A stretch of 64,000 bases of DNA from contig JBHGNT010000014.1 of NCBI GenBank assembly GCA_043228905.1, forward strand, positions 19,220,001 to 19,284,000, in the 5' to 3' direction. The position numbers and the translations under genes are program-made. Positions 8,801 to 19,300 of the stretch are shown here, piece by piece. A model generated the notes under the pieces. It had not been told where the DNA came from. It made no database searches and saw only the letters and a program-made list of their open reading frames with translations. The stretch is from Azolla caroliniana (taxonomy: Eukaryota > Polypodiophyta). Each line of letters begins with the position of its first letter. Position 1 is the first letter of the stretch.

Positions 8801-9516
8801 TAGAGGGCCAACTTTTCGGTTCGTTAATGCCATTGAATACATAACGATTGGCTACTTCGATGAAATTAAAAAACAGAGAATCAAAGAGCATTCTAATGAA
8901 GTGGGAGGTTCAAATCTGTTGGTATATCCAGCAGTGACTCGGAAATTGCGACATGTCACCACGACAGAACGGGGACTTGTCAACCCATACCAAAAACCTC
9001 AACGACTTATGATGCGCTTGATCGAGATGTTTTCTGTCGAAGGAGACTGGATATTAGATCTCTTTTCTGGCACAGGTATTCCTCGAACTAGGGTAACGAT
9101 CTTGAGATAACCAATCACTTTTTTTCGTTTGACAACTAAATCTTCTTGTTACTTACATCATAGGAACTACGTCAACATGTGCATTGAAGCTGTTTAGAAA
9201 TACAGTTGCATTGGAGAAGGACGAGGACCAAGTTATATTTATTAATATGCGGATTAAGGCTTTGTGGGAGTGCCCAGACCAGGATGAGGAGGTCGGTGCA
9301 AAGAACCTCGCCAATACAGAAAGGTTTCAACCTGCTTCGCGAGAGCCTATTCCTCCGTTAGCCGGCGAACCGGGGGAGCTAATAGAGCTTGATGATGAGC
9401 TTATAGAAGATATTTCGTTGGCTCGGCTAACAGGGGAAACCAATGCACGTATAGCCGAAGACAGTTCTACACAAGATGATGAAGAAAATGACGTTGATGA
9501 ATTGATTGCTATGTAA
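5833..9516 (+). CDS. ParB-like domain fused to beta-class DNA amino-methyltransferase, six exons, one in-frame stop
   Basis: Exons 5833-5867, 6292-7929, 8006-8144, 8228-8694, 8783-9075 and 9164-9516 join with GT-AG introns at correct phase and total 2,925 bp, exactly 975 codons. Introns 2-5 are 76-88 bp; intron 1 is 424 bp and holds three palindromes. The product would have a basic, low-complexity N-terminus, a region near 90-190 of unknown fold, a ParB/sulfiredoxin-like domain (about 268-420), a helical linker and a C-terminal methyltransferase (about 646-900) with an acidic tail. TAA at 7742-7744 is codon 496, so as sequenced the product would end after the ParB-like domain unless the stop is spliced out or read through. 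Frame continuity across five introns argues that the stop is recent. Exon 1 and its ATG are inferred from the splice phase and are the least certain part. Likely role: sequence-specific DNA binding with methylation of the element or host DNA; this is inference. Confidence 0.8.
5918..6045. repeat. Three copies of a 25-bp perfect palindrome (parS-like) in intron 1
   Basis: Copies at 5918-5942, 5970-5994 and 6021-6045 each have the arm GAACTCGATACG, a single central base, and the reverse-complement arm CGTATCGAGTTC. The third is in opposite orientation by its central base. Start-to-start spacing is 52 and 51 bp. Copy 2 extends to a 31-bp palindrome (5967-5997). Copy 3 sits in a larger imperfect hairpin, with CCTACACTTTAAACC and GGTTAAAGTGTAGG flanking it (about 6005-6061). 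I saw no other copy in the window. ParB proteins bind palindromic parS sites close to their own genes, so these are candidate binding sites. Confidence 0.85.
6292..7744 (+). CDS. ParB/sulfiredoxin-like portion of the fusion gene
   Basis: After an acidic Ser-rich linker (about residues 220-245), the ParB-like domain starts at GQVFNLPITHIHRPP and contains VIGGSHSAEARRQL (about residues 346-359). That corresponds to the nucleotide-binding GHR/GERR-type box of ParB and sulfiredoxin folds. A segment rich in Asp/Asn and a helical stretch (SSIERIRFFHHEYLDV) follow, where ParB proteins carry their DNA-binding helices. The ORF can be read back to 6164, but 6164-6291 encodes a hydrophobic AT-rich stretch and is better explained as intron: TTCTTAAATAG at 6281-6291 is an acceptor in phase with exon 1. 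Confidence 0.7.
7703..7745 (+). other. Hairpin spanning the premature stop of the ParB-methyltransferase gene
   Basis: GTAAAGGGTCAAC (7703-7715) and GTTGACCCTTAAC (7733-7745) are complementary at 12 of 13 positions with a 17-nt loop. The in-frame TAA (7742-7744) lies in the right arm. The downstream reading frame resumes without a shift. Possible explanations are a simple nonsense mutation, read-through at TAA-CTA, or a very short intron (for example 7703-7756, 54 nt, in phase but with a weak acceptor). Confidence 0.5.
8228..9516 (+). CDS. Beta-class DNA amino-methyltransferase portion of the fusion gene
   Basis: Exons 4-6 carry motif IV first (IADIPYG, Asp692-Tyr695 of the joined frame) and the AdoMet-binding motif I later (LDLFSGTG, 851-858, then TTSTCAL and VALEKDEDQ). 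This circular order is that of beta-class N6-adenine or N4-cytosine methyltransferases. Asp in the first position of D-I-P-Y is more usual for adenine enzymes, but the substrate cannot be fixed from sequence. Introns split the domain in three places, one of them inside motif I (9076-9163), so this is eukaryotic sequence, not bacterial contamination. It ends in an acidic tail. Confidence 0.85.
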
Positions 9517-10527
9517 TAGACTCTATAAAGAATATGACACTGACGATTTGTTAAGATTTCACATTATTAATACAAATTTTGGGTTTTACCTAGTGGATTC
9601 TATTCTTTATAATCATCTATATGTTTCAATTTTATTTTTATATACTTGATTAGTAGATTTATGATATTGGTTTCACCGCGTGCATAGCTGACTACCAAAC
9701 TTATGGAGAAACATGAACTAGCTTAAATGGAGGCTGATTTTGGTCCAAGCTAACCTTAACAGAACATGGCCCTATAATTATTGCCATGACTGTCCATGTT
9801 GTTATTATGGATCTTTGTCTTATATTGTTAAAACTATTATGTTTCTATTCCATTGCTGCTTAGATTGTGTAGTGTGTTGATAATGGTTCCAGTTGCGTTA
9901 TCGTTCGGAGTTTGATCTTGTGTGAATCACCTAAGCAATAGAGTAGATCAATTTTAAATACAGGTATGAAAGCCTAATAGGTTTGTTATTTCCACGACAT
10001 TATCCTAAAGTTCACTGCCTTACATTGTGCACAATTATATACACATATGGTTTGATCCCATATGAACAAACTGAGGAATAGATTAGATCAACTTTTAATA
10101 TAAGTATTGAATACTTTAATAAGTTAGTTATTCCAATCACTTATCCTAATGTGCACTATCCTACATTTTCGACAATTACATACATGCACGTATGGGTCAA
10201 AGTATAAATTATATCTCATTTTATTAGTATGGATACAAGTACACCTCATATTTTTGTAAAACCTACCTAATTAATATAAGTCTTTAAGTTAGTGTTTCCC
10301 TTGTCTCACAATAGTGCCATATTGAGCCATAGTTAAACTTTATTTAGATACATTAACTTATCAACATGTCTAAACTTGCATGATTTCTAATGATCTCCAC
10401 TCGTAGATCTATCATGTATTTTTATATTTGCAAATTCTTATCAAGTTGAGGAACATGTGATACTAGTGCATCCAATTATTGTAGAGAGGGTGTATTTTCT
10501 TCGTTTTAAGAAGATTCTACAAGTGGA
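9517..10527 (+). other. 3' non-coding part of the transposon
   Basis: Contains the presumed 3' untranslated region of the methyltransferase gene and then no gene. Two diverged copies of a roughly 140-bp unit lie head to tail at about 9907-10040 and 10049-10190, sharing gtttgatc, agat(c)aa(c)ttttaa and a cttatccta motif. Confidence 0.5.
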
Positions 10528-10563
10528 ATGCGCAATCCTTCCACTTGTGAACGCGAACGTGTT
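10528..10563 (-). repeat. Right terminal inverted repeat, 36 bp
   Basis: Reverse complement matches the left end at 35 of 36 positions. Just inside, ACAAGTGGA at 10519-10527 is an inverted copy of TCCACTTGT at 10540-10548, so the right end can also form a local hairpin. ATGA follows at 10564-10567. Confidence 0.9.
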
Positions 10564-10567
10564 ATGA
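10564..10567. repeat. Target-site duplication ATGA, right
   Basis: Matches the ATGA at 1870-1873 outside the left terminal repeat. Confidence 0.6.
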
Positions 10568-10927
10568 GTCAAATTTAATGCCACATTATCATCAACTTTC
10601 ATGTTTCGATAAGTTCCAACAACCAATAATTTTCCACAACTCTAGCATTATACTTGCATGACATCAATTGTCACTTCATGGATAATCTTGAGATATTGCA
10701 CTCTCCTCAATTCTCGTACTTTATTTGCATATAGGTCTATGTTGAAAAAAAGGGGAAATCCAAGAGATATTTGGTTATTGATTAAGAACATAAATTTGTC
10801 CTCTATGTCTTGATTGATAGCCAAACACATGTTTATTTCTTATATTACTTTTTCATTATGAATTGCGCATTGTGTTATGGAGTAGAGCAAATGATGGCGT
10901 TGGGGTTTGAGCTTCAATTGACTGAAT
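10568..10927. other. Spacer between transposon and the Pro/Thr-rich gene
   Basis: No frame or repeat that I can support. It includes the presumed 3' untranslated region of the minus-strand gene at 10928-16906. Confidence 0.4.
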
Positions 10928-13900
10928 TTATCCAAGAAGACCACATCGAATAAGGACTCGTTGTTGGTAGATGGTGAAATAAGAAGGTGAAATAGACCGC
11001 ACCACTATGCCGTTAGTGCCACACACAAAAGTTTCTACGATTGTTCGACAACAATGGGATGTTTGGTTGAGCATGCCCCTATTCAAACTACAACTTTTCC
11101 CAGACAACCATGCATAGAGGAAAATCTTGCAAGCACGGATGGTTAGGTTCGGTGTCGATGTAGGTGCTGGTGTTGGGATCAAGGTACTGTTGGTTGGAGT
11201 TGGTGTCGGTGTCAGAGATGGTTTTGGTGATGGAGTTGGGTTTGGGTTTGGGGTTGAGGTTGGAGATAAAGTTGAAGAAGGTGGCGATGTCGGTGTCGGG
11301 GTTCGGCTTGGGGTGGGAGTCAGGTTCGGTGTCGATGTAGGTGATGGTGTTGGGATTGAGGTACTATTGGTGGGAGATGGTTTTGGTGATGGGGCCGGGG
11401 TCAAGGGTGGGCTTGGGGTTGAAGTTGGTGATAAAATTGAAGATGGTGTTGGTATTGTCGATGTTGGTGTCGGTGTCGGTGTTGGGGTTGGGGTGGGAGT
11501 TAGATTAGGATTATGAGTTGGTGTTGATATTGTTGGTGTTGGTGCGGGAGTGGCCGTTGATGTTGGTGTCGGGGTTAGGTTTGGGTTTGGGGTTAGGGTC
11601 ACAGTTGGACTTGGACTTGGTGGTGGTGGAGGTGTAGTTGGGGTTGGGGTTGGGGTTAGGTTAGACGTGGGTGTGGGTGTGGGTGTGGGTGTGAGGGTCG
11701 GGGTCGGGGTCGAGGTTGGAGCGTGAATTGGGGTCAACATTGGTGTCAATGTTGGTGTTGGAGTTTGCGTCGGGGTCAAGATCGGGGTTGAGGTTGGAGT
11801 GTGAATTGGGGTCAACGTTGGTGTCAATGTTGGTGTTGGAGTTTGAGTTGGGGTCAAGATTGGGGTCGAGGCAGGAGAGGGAGTTTGAGTTGGAGTTTGA
11901 TACAAGATTGGTGTTAGTGTTACAGATTGAGATGGGGTTGGACTAGGGGTGGGAGTGGGAGATGGAGTTAGAGTTAAAGGTGTTGGCGTTGGCGTTTGAA
12001 TCGGGGTCGGGGTTGAGGTCGAAGAGGGAGAGGGAGTTAGTGTTGGTGTTGGAGTTTGAGATAGGGTTGGAGTAGGACTAGGGGTGGGTGATGGAGTTGG
12101 AGTATGAGATGAGATCGGTGTGGGAGTTTGAGTGGGAGTGGAAGGAGATAGATATGGGGTTGGGGTTGGGACCAGAGTGGGAGTGGGAGTGGAAGATAGA
12201 GATGGAGTTGGAGTTAAAGAAGTTAGTGGTGGTGTTGGTGTTGCACTTTGAGATGGTGTTAGAATAGGACTAGGGGTGGGAGTGGGAGTTGGAATTAAAG
12301 AAGTTGGTGTTGGAGTTTGATTTGGGGCTAGGGCCGGGGTCGAGGTAGGAGTTGAGCTCGAGATGGGAGTGAGAGTGGGAGTTGGCGTTTGAGATGGGAC
12401 TATAGTAGGACTAGGGGTGGGAGATGGAGATAAAGGTGGAGTTTGAGTTGGAGTTAAAGAAGTTGGTGTTGGTGTTGGAGTTTGAGATGGGGTTGGAGTA
12501 GCACTAGGGGTGGGAGGTGGAGATGGAGTTGGAGTTGAAGAAGTTGGTGTTGTTGCAAGGAACGGGGTTGGGGTTGGAGTAGCACTAGGGGTGGGAGTTG
12601 GAGTTGGAGTTGGAGTTGAAGAAGTTGGTGTTGTCGCAAAGAATGGGGTTGGAGTTGGAGTTGAGCTTGAGATGGGAGTTGGAGTTGGAGTGGGTGTTGA
12701 TGTGGATGTTGGTGTTGGTGTTGGTGTTTGAGATGGGTTTGGAGTAGGACTAGGGGTGTTAGATGGAGTTGGAGTTGGGGTTAAAGAAGCTGGTGTTGGA
12801 GTTTGATTTGGGGCTAGGATGGGGGTTGGGGTCAAAGTTGAACTTGAGATGGGAGTCGGAGTTGGTATTCCAGTTGGAGTTTGAGATGGGGTTTGTGTCG
12901 GAGTTGGAGTTAGAGTTGGAGTTGGAGTTGGTGTTGGTGTTGTTGTTTGGGATGGGGTTGGAGTAGGGTTAGGTGTGGGAGATGGAGATGGAGATGGAGA
13001 TGGAGATGTTGCTGGAGTTAGAGTCGGAGTTGGAGTATGAGATGATATCGGTGTGGGAGTAGGAGTAGGGATAGCAGATAGATACGGAGTTGGGGTTGGT
13101 TCTTGAGTGGGACTGGGAATGGGAGTTGGAGTTAAAGAAATTGGTGTTGGTGCCGGTGTTGGTGTTACAGTTTGAGATGGGGTTAAAGTAGAACTAGTAG
13201 TGGGAGTGGGAGATGGAGATGGAGATGGACTTAAAGAACTTGGTGTTGGAGTTGGGGCATGGACCGGGGTTGGGGTCGGAGTTGAGCTCGAGATGGGAGT
13301 GGGAGTGGGAGTGGGAGTGGGAGTGGGAGTGGGTGTGGGGGTTAGAGGCGGTGTTGATGTTGATGCTTGTGTTGGAGTTTGTGAGGGGCTGGGAGTGGGA
13401 GGTGGAGTTGGAGTTGGAGTTAAAGAAGTTCGTGCGGGAGCTGGTGTTGGTGTTGGTGTTAGTGTTGGTGTCTGTGCTTGTGATGGAGTTTGAGATGGGG
13501 TTTGTGTGGGGTTGGGGATGGGAGTGGGAGTGGGAGTGGGAGTGGGAGTGGGAGTGGGAGTGGGAGTGGGAGGTGCAGGTGGAGATGGAGATGGACTTAA
13601 AGAATTTGGTGTTGGAGTTGGGGCTTGGACCAGGGTTGGGGTCGGAGTTGAGCTCGAGATGGGAGTGGGCGCAGGCGTGGGGGTTAGAGTCGGTGTCGGT
13701 GTCAATGCTTGTGATGGGGTTTGTGAGGGGCTAGGGATGGGAGTGGGAGTGGGAGTGGGAGGTGGAGTTGGAGTTAAAGAAGTTGGTGCTAGAGTTGGTG
13801 TTGGTGTCTGAACTTGTGATGGAGTTTGAGATGGAGTGGGAGTGGGGTTGGGGTTGGGGTTGGGGATTGGAGTGGGAGTGGGAGGTATAAGTAGAGATGG

Positions 13901-16900
13901 AGATGGAGATGGACTTAAACCTGGAGTTGGGGCTTGGACCGGGGTTGGGGTCGGAGTTGAGCTCGAGATGGGATTGGGTGTGGGTGTGGGGGTTAGAGTC
14001 GGTGTCGATGCTTGTGTTGGGGTTTGAGATGGGGTTTGTGTGGGGCTAGGGATGGGAGTGGGAGTGGGAGGTGGAGTTAAAGAAGTTGGGGTTGGAGCTG
14101 GTGTTGGTGAATGTGCTTGTGATGGAGTTTGAGATGGAGTTTGAGATGGAGTTTGAGATGGGGTTTGTGTGGGGCTGGGGATGGGAGTGGGCGTAGGCGT
14201 GGGGGTTAGAGTCGGTGTCGGTGTCAATGCTTGTGTTGGAGTTTGTGAGGGGTTGAGGCTGGGAGTGGGAGTGAGAGGTGGAGATGGAGTTAAAGAAGTT
14301 GGACTAGGTGCTAGAGCTGGTGTTGGTGTTGGTGAATATTCTTGTGATGGAGTTTGAGATGGGGTTTGTATGGGAGTGGGAGTGGGAGTTGGAGTTGGAG
14401 GTGGAGATGGACTTAAAGAATTTGGTGTTGGAGTTGGGGCTTGGACCAGGGTTGGGGTCGGAGTTGAGCTCAAGATGGGAGTGGGTGCAGGCGTGGGGGT
14501 TAGAGTCGGTGTCAATGTCGGTGCTTGTGATGGGGTTTGTGAGGGGCTGGGGATGGGAGTGGGAGATGGAGTTGGAGTTGGTTTTAAAGAAGTTGGTGCC
14601 AAAACTGGTGCTTGTGATGGAGTTTGAGATGGGGTGGGAGTGGGGGTGGGAGTGGGAGTGGGAGTGGGAGTGGAAGGTAGAGGTGGTGATGGAGATGGAC
14701 TTAAACCTGGTGTTGGAGTTGGAGTTTGAGTTGGGGCTTGGGTCGGGGTTGGGGTTGGAGTTGAGCTCGAGATGGGAGTGGGCGTGGGCGTGGGGGTGGA
14801 GGTGGGGGTTAGAGTCGGTGTCGATGCTTGTGATGGAGTTTGAGATGGGGTTTGTGTGGGGCTAGGGATGGGAGTGAGAGTGGGAGGTAGAGATGGAGTT
14901 GGAGTTAAAGAAGTTGGTGATGGGGTTGGTGTTGGTGTTGGTGAATGTGCTTGTGATGGAGTTGTAGATGGGGTTTGCGTGGGGCTGGGGATGGGAGTGG
15001 AAGTGGAAGTGGAAGTGGGAGATGGAGATGGAGATGGACTTAAAGAATTTGGTGTTGGAGTTGGGGCTTGGACCGGGGTTGGGGTTGGGGTTGAGCTTGA
15101 GATGGGAGTGGGCATGGGCGTGTGGGTTAGAATCGGTGTCGGTGTCAATGCTTGTGATGGGGTTTGTGAGGGGCTAGGGATGGGAGTGGGAGTGGGAGTG
15201 GGAGTGGGAGTGGGAGTTGGAGTTGGAGTTGGAGTAAAAGAAGTTGGTGCCAAAGTTGGTGTTGGTATTGGTGTCTGTGCTTGTGATGGAGTTTGAGATG
15301 GGGTTTGTGTGGGGTTGGGGATTGGAGTGGGAGTGGGAGTGGGAGGTGGAGATGGTGATGGAGATGGACTTAAACCTGGTGTTGGAGTTGGAGTTTGAGT
15401 TGGGGCTTGGGTTGGGGTTGAGCTCGAGATGGGGGTGGGAGTGGGCATGGGGGTTAGAGTCGGTGTTGGTGTTGGTGTTGGTGTGGATGTTTGTGTTGGA
15501 GTTTGAGATGGGGTTTGTGTGGGGCTAGGGATGGGAGTGGGAGTGGGAGGTGGAGGTGGGTTTGGACTTAATGAACTTGGTGTTGGAGTTGGAGTTGGGG
15601 CTTGGACTGGGGTTGGGGTTGGAGTTGAGCTCGAGATGGGAGTGGGCGTGGGCGTGGGGGTTAGAGTAGGTGTCGGTGTCGGTGTCGATGATTCTGTTGG
15701 AGTTTGAGATGGGGTTTGTGTGGGGTTGGGGATGGGGGTGGAAGTGGAAGTGGGAGGTGGAGATTGAGTTGGAGTTAAAGAAGTTGGTGCCAGAGTTGGT
15801 GTTGGTGTTTGTGCTTGTGATGGTGTTTGAGATGGGGTTTGTGTGGGGTTGGGAGTGGGAGTGGGAGTGGGAGTGGGAGTGGAAGTGGGAGGTGGAGATG
15901 GAGATGGACTTAAAGAACTTGGTGTTGGAGTTGGGGCTTGCGTCGGGGTTGGAGTTGAGCTTGAGATGGGAGTGGGAGTGGAAGTGGAAGTGGAAGTTGG
16001 AGTTGGAGTTGGAGTTGGAGTTAAAGAAGTTGGTGCTAGTATTGGTGTTGTTGTCATTGTCGGTGCTTGTGATGAAGTTTGAGATGGGGTTTGTGTGGGG
16101 TTGGGAATGGGAGTGGGAGTGGGAGGTAGAGGTGGAGTTGGAGTTAAAGAAGTTGGTGTCAGTGTCGGTGCCTGTGATGGAGTTTGTGTGGGAGTGGGAG
16201 TGGGAGTGGGAGTTGGCGTTGGCGTTGGCGTTGTAATTTGAGATGTGGGTGGAGTAGGACTAGGGGTGGGAGCAAGAGTGGGAGCAAGAGATAGAGATGG
16301 ACTTGGAGTTGGAGCTAAAGAAGTTGGTGTTGGTGTTGGTGGAGGGGTTTGAACCGGTGGAGGTGAAGTCAAGAGACCACATCGGGTAAGGATTTGAATT
16401 TGGGTGCTAGTGAATGAATTGGGTGAAACAAATTGCACCAATGCACCATTGGCACCACATATGGAAGTTCCTACAATTGTGCGGCAACACAAAGATGTTG
16501 GGTTGATGACACCCACATTAGATGTACATGTGATGCTAGACAACCACGTAGAAAGAAAACTTGAGCACAATGAAACACCAAAGGGAGGGGGTGGTGGAGG
16601 CGGAATGCCAGTGACAAGGATATTGCATTTGTTCTTGAGGAATTGAAGGGTCTTGGGGCTAAAGGATGTGGGTGGCAAAGATGTGAGGACGCCAGGAGCA
16701 CATGCATAAGAGACAATGGGGCAACAAATTCTTGGACTAGCAAAAATGCCGCTACACAAGAAGCTTGACAAAATCCCATTTACGACACGAGCACACGTAT
16801 TGGTGTCGATAATATTAGCATGGGTCGGCATTGGACGAGAAATGGAAAATGTCAACAATAAGAGCAAAGTTGATAAAAGTAGGTAACGTTGCATGTCCAT

Positions 16901-16906
16901 CGCCAC
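10928..16906 (-). CDS. Giant secreted Pro/Thr-rich protein with six-cysteine modules at both ends (1,992 aa)
   Basis: One uninterrupted frame. The first 30 residues form a signal peptide ([18 protein letters not shown]). Two cysteine modules follow, at about 37-93 and 112-175, each with the order C, C, CC, C, C. A third related module lies at the C-terminus (about residues 1928-1989, with [11 protein letters not shown]). The second and third modules are clearly homologous to each other ([36 protein letters not shown]). Between them lie about 1,700 residues of [25 protein letters not shown] and SLSPSPSP repeats, which should be heavily O-glycosylated like cell-wall hydroxyproline-rich proteins. 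The cysteine pattern recalls lipid-transfer/hybrid proline-rich proteins but lacks the CXC pair, so family placement is uncertain. An open frame of this length in a repeat argues for selection on the protein. Confidence 0.8.
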   Translation of the reverse strand: MAMDMQRYLLLSTLLLLLTFSISRPMPTHANIIDTNTCARVVNGILSSFLCSGIFASPRICCPIVSYACAPGVLTSLPPTSFSPKTLQFLKNKCNILVTGIPPPPPPPFGVSLCSSFLSTWLSSITCTSNVGVINPTSLCCRTIVGTSICGANGALVQFVSPNSFTSTQIQILTRCGLLTSPPPVQTPPPTPTPTSLAPTPSPSLSLAPTLAPTPSPTPPTSQITTPTPTPTPTPTPTPTQTPSQAPTLTPTSLTPTPPLPPTPTPIPNPTQTPSQTSSQAPTMTTTPILAPTSLTPTPTPTPTSTSTSTPTPISSSTPTPTQAPTPTPSSLSPSPSPPPTSTPTPTPTPTPNPTQTPSQTPSQAQTPTPTLAPTSLTPTQSPPPTSTSTPIPNPTQTPSQTPTESSTPTPTPTLTPTPTPTPISSSTPTPTPVQAPTPTPTPSSLSPNPPPPPTPTPIPSPTQTPSQTPTQTSTPTPTPTPTLTPMPTPTPISSSTPTQAPTQTPTPTPGLSPSPSPSPPPTPTPTPIPNPTQTPSQTPSQAQTPIPTPTLAPTSFTPTPTPTPTPTPTPTPTPIPSPSQTPSQALTPTPILTHTPMPTPISSSTPTPTPVQAPTPTPNSLSPSPSPSPTSTSTSTPIPSPTQTPSTTPSQAHSPTPTPTPSPTSLTPTPSLPPTLTPIPSPTQTPSQTPSQASTPTLTPTSTPTPTPTPISSSTPTPTPTQAPTQTPTPTPGLSPSPSPPLPSTPTPTPTPTPTPTPSQTPSQAPVLAPTSLKPTPTPSPTPIPSPSQTPSQAPTLTPTLTPTPAPTPILSSTPTPTLVQAPTPTPNSLSPSPPPTPTPTPTPIQTPSQTPSQEYSPTPTPALAPSPTSLTPSPPLTPTPSLNPSQTPTQALTPTPTLTPTPTPTPIPSPTQTPSQTPSQTPSQTPSQAHSPTPAPTPTSLTPPPTPTPIPSPTQTPSQTPTQASTPTLTPTPTPNPISSSTPTPTPVQAPTPGLSPSPSPSLLIPPTPTPIPNPNPNPTPTPSQTPSQVQTPTPTLAPTSLTPTPPPTPTPTPIPSPSQTPSQALTPTPTLTPTPAPTPISSSTPTPTLVQAPTPTPNSLSPSPSPPAPPTPTPTPTPTPTPTPTPIPNPTQTPSQTPSQAQTPTLTPTPTPAPARTSLTPTPTPPPTPSPSQTPTQASTSTPPLTPTPTPTPTPTPTPTPISSSTPTPTPVHAPTPTPSSLSPSPSPSPTPTTSSTLTPSQTVTPTPAPTPISLTPTPIPSPTQEPTPTPYLSAIPTPTPTPISSHTPTPTLTPATSPSPSPSPSPTPNPTPTPSQTTTPTPTPTPTLTPTPTQTPSQTPTGIPTPTPISSSTLTPTPILAPNQTPTPASLTPTPTPSNTPSPTPNPSQTPTPTPTSTSTPTPTPTPISSSTPTPTPFFATTPTSSTPTPTPTPTPSATPTPTPFLATTPTSSTPTPSPPPTPSATPTPSQTPTPTPTSLTPTQTPPLSPSPTPSPTIVPSQTPTPTLTPISSSTPTSTPALAPNQTPTPTSLIPTPTPTPSPILTPSQSATPTPPLTSLTPTPSLSSTPTPTLVPTPTPYLSPSTPTQTPTPISSHTPTPSPTPSPTPTLSQTPTPTLTPSPSSTSTPTPIQTPTPTPLTLTPSPTPTPSPTPSQSVTLTPILYQTPTQTPSPASTPILTPTQTPTPTLTPTLTPIHTPTSTPILTPTQTPTPTLTPMLTPIHAPTSTPTPTLTPTPTPTPTSNLTPTPTPTTPPPPPSPSPTVTLTPNPNLTPTPTSTATPAPTPTISTPTHNPNLTPTPTPTPTPTPTSTIPTPSSILSPTSTPSPPLTPAPSPKPSPTNSTSIPTPSPTSTPNLTPTPSRTPTPTSPPSSTLSPTSTPNPNPTPSPKPSLTPTPTPTNSTLIPTPAPTSTPNLTIRACKIFLYAWLSGKSCSLNRGMLNQTSHCCRTIVETFVCGTNGIVVRSISPSYFTIYQQRVLIRCGLLG

Positions 16907-16915
16907 CCGTGTTAA

Positions 16916-16925
16916 TATTTATATA
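16916..16925 (-). promoter_or_regulatory. TATA-like element close to the Pro/Thr-rich gene
   Basis: TATATAAATA on the minus strand lies only about 10 bp before the ATG at 16906. That is too close for a start at that ATG unless transcription uses another element (ACTATAAG lies further up, near 16940). In-frame ATGs at 16900 and 16894 would also preserve the signal peptide. Confidence 0.3.
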
Positions 16926-16929
16926 ATGG

Positions 16930-18300
16930 ATGACACTTATAGTATATCAAACATGTAAATGTGTGTTTTTGCTAATCACGCTTGTCCCTCACATCTTTTA
17001 TAGTAGTCGAGTTCTCATGTATCATCCAAAGTCACTATTATATTTCCAAAGTATTAATGATAACAACAACCATGGAAATTGAAACCTCGAATCAGAGTCA
17101 TAATGATAAGAAAATTATATTTTCGCCCTTCCTTAATGTATATAATCCTCAATATTTAACCTTCTACATATACTACTCAATCTTCCAATCACTATTATAT
17201 TCAAAGCTTTTTATGGTGTATAGATTGTTTTCTTGACAAGCATGGCACAAACTTTCATATATGGTTGGTTATATGATCACATCTTCATCTTTTTTAGCTA
17301 CCCCAAAAAATTTGATAGATCTAAAACTTTAATTTGTTTCCAATCACCCAAGTTTTTTTCCACCTAAACTACTAAGTGATTCTAACTTCACTCAAAACTT
17401 GCTTTAAATGGAATTGTTATTTGTTAGAATCTGATGATGTTAGAGGCTGAGGGGTGTGTGTGTGTGTGGGTGCCTAGGCTCATGTGCCCTCCACTGTTTT
17501 GAAGAGTATGTGAAGATGGATCCATTTGTTATTTATCGTTTGGGAAATATGAGAATTCTACACGTGAGGAATAGGGATGTAACCATCAACTTCATTCATT
17601 ATACCACTATTTGAAGACGTTTCGCTCAATAATTATCTCCTATCTTATACAAAATTTGTTATGAAGAATGTATGCAACCATGATCGAGAAGTCAATACCG
17701 GCCGGTGGAAATAGGATGTTGGTGACTCATGTGGTTGGGATTGTTGAGAGGCGAACAAAGAACTTGAGATATTGTTTCACTTATGACATGAAAACAATAG
17801 TTTCCTCAATATAGATACCTTCCCTTAACAAGAATATTGCTTGCAAGGTTCTACTAGAGATATGCAAGAGAATTGATATCAACGATGCCCAATGTATACT
17901 AGACCATGCACATGTGTAGACACGTACAAGAAGTTACAAATAAAGCAAATATGTTGAGGAATTTGTATTGAGTGAGGTCATAGAAACATATTGTAGATGC
18001 ATTATTTCTCTCTCCTTGTGTTTCGATTTCAAACTCCATTTATTATTATGTGCCCTTCTAGCCTCAAAAAAACTGAACTATACATATTGATAACACTCTC
18101 GTGGTTTGATGTGGAAGATCGGTACCACTAGATCTATCCATAAGGGACAAGGGAGCATCAAATTTGTAGTTTGAGCATTATTTGTAGTGGATATACTCTA
18201 CATGGTTTGTGTTGATTAGGACTTTTATGAATTCACCGTAAGGGAAAGAGATGAAAAGAGTCTTTCTCCACACATATGTGCAAGCTTGTTATTTCTACAT
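16930..18300. other. AT-rich intergenic stretch
   Basis: No gene that I can support. A short (GT)n run lies at about 17453-17468. Confidence 0.4.
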
Positions 18301-19300
18301 GGTATTACTCCAAATATATGTAGAGTATAGGGAAAACATGTGAAACGATGGCCCCATTTAATAAATGCTACATGAAGAACGAAATTTTGTGAAGAAACAT
18401 AATAATCTTACATGGATCCATTTGTTTTCAATTGATGTCGACATGCCTTTTTGAAAGATTGATGATGGATTGCTTTGTACGATTCATCTAAGATTTTGGT
18501 GCACCTTTTTGCAAAGTCATACTTTAGATTTAGCAAAGTAATGAAGGCATCTAGCCATTTATTTTGGACATCAAGTGAAAAAACTAGCATGCATACTTTG
18601 TTGTCATATACTAAATGCGATATCAAACCAACTTGTCATTGTTTGTGAAAAATATACACTCCTGGCTTAATTTTTCAGTGGTGCTTAGAAATATCTTGAT
18701 TTTAAACAAAAATTAGATAGAAATATATCACGTTTTTACTAGATTCCCATGCATTTGCATTTTTATAGCCACCATTCGATTATTATCTCGAAGATCAAGC
18801 TTTGCCTACTACCATTTTTCTTTCTCTATGAATTCAAGTGTTTGTGTTGAAGCACCAAACTAGGAGTTGTGTTGACAAGATTTTAGTAGTCTTTATGCTT
18901 CCTTTTCAAATTGGGGGTTAGCATTGAGAATTATCTTGACCACACAAGGATTAATAAGGCCATGTCTGAAATATACCCTAATGATTTGTCACATGAGAGA
19001 GTTTTGACAAAGTCTCGATAGTAATCATCATGCCCACTACATTAATTTGAGAATCCTTCAATATGAAACTTTTCACCAATCATCTAAAGCAATCTAAAGT
19101 TATGCAATTGATCAAATCCAAGTTCCTCGATCAAAGGCAATGGTTGGTTAATCTCCATGTTGTTCAATGGTTCAAACTTCACAATTTGCCACCATGAGTC
19201 CCCAACAATATCTCTTTCGCCTTCTTCCTCCCTTCTCATGAAACATAAAAGGTAAATCTCCCTAGAAGGGGATACCTATTTAGCTCTCTCAAGCAGTACA
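18300..19300 (-). pseudogene. Possible decayed protein-coding relic, family not recognised
   Basis: Minus-strand translation gives stretches that read like protein, broken by scattered stops and shifts: for example WQIVKFEPLNNMEINQ near 19110-19200 and DLVYDNKVCMLVFSLDVQNK in 18408-18626. No motif identifies it. It could equally be a relic of a repeat family. Confidence 0.25.

Larger units (their letters stand above)
1874..10563. mobile_element. 8.69-kb TIR DNA transposon with transposase and ParB-methyltransferase genes
   Basis: The unit is bounded by 36-bp inverted repeats at 1874-1909 and 10528-10563 that differ at one position (C/T at repeat position 30). ATGA lies immediately outside both ends (1870-1873 and 10564-10567), as expected for a 4-bp target-site duplication. 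Inside are two divergent genes, a transposase-like gene on the minus strand and a ParB-like/DNA methyltransferase gene on the plus strand. They share an upstream region rich in short repeats. Intact transposase frame and near-identical ends suggest a fairly recent insertion. What is seen are the repeats, ends and frames; that the unit moves as one element is inferred from their geometry. Confidence 0.85.

Noticed and set aside
1874-10563. Bacterial contamination or a bacterial insertion as the source of the methyltransferase
   Set aside because: Five spliceosomal-type introns in correct phase, plant-like TATA box and AT-rich flanks shared with the rest of the window.
11127-16236. Many plus-strand frames rich in Gly-Val or Glu-Leu opposite the Pro/Thr gene
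   Set aside because: They are the reverse-strand translations of the ACTCCC/ACACC-type coding repeat. Only the minus frame has a signal peptide, cysteine modules and full length.
10928-16300. CRISPR-like look of the regular repeats
   Set aside because: Units are coding Thr-Pro repeats with variable spacing and no unique spacers, in a plant genome.
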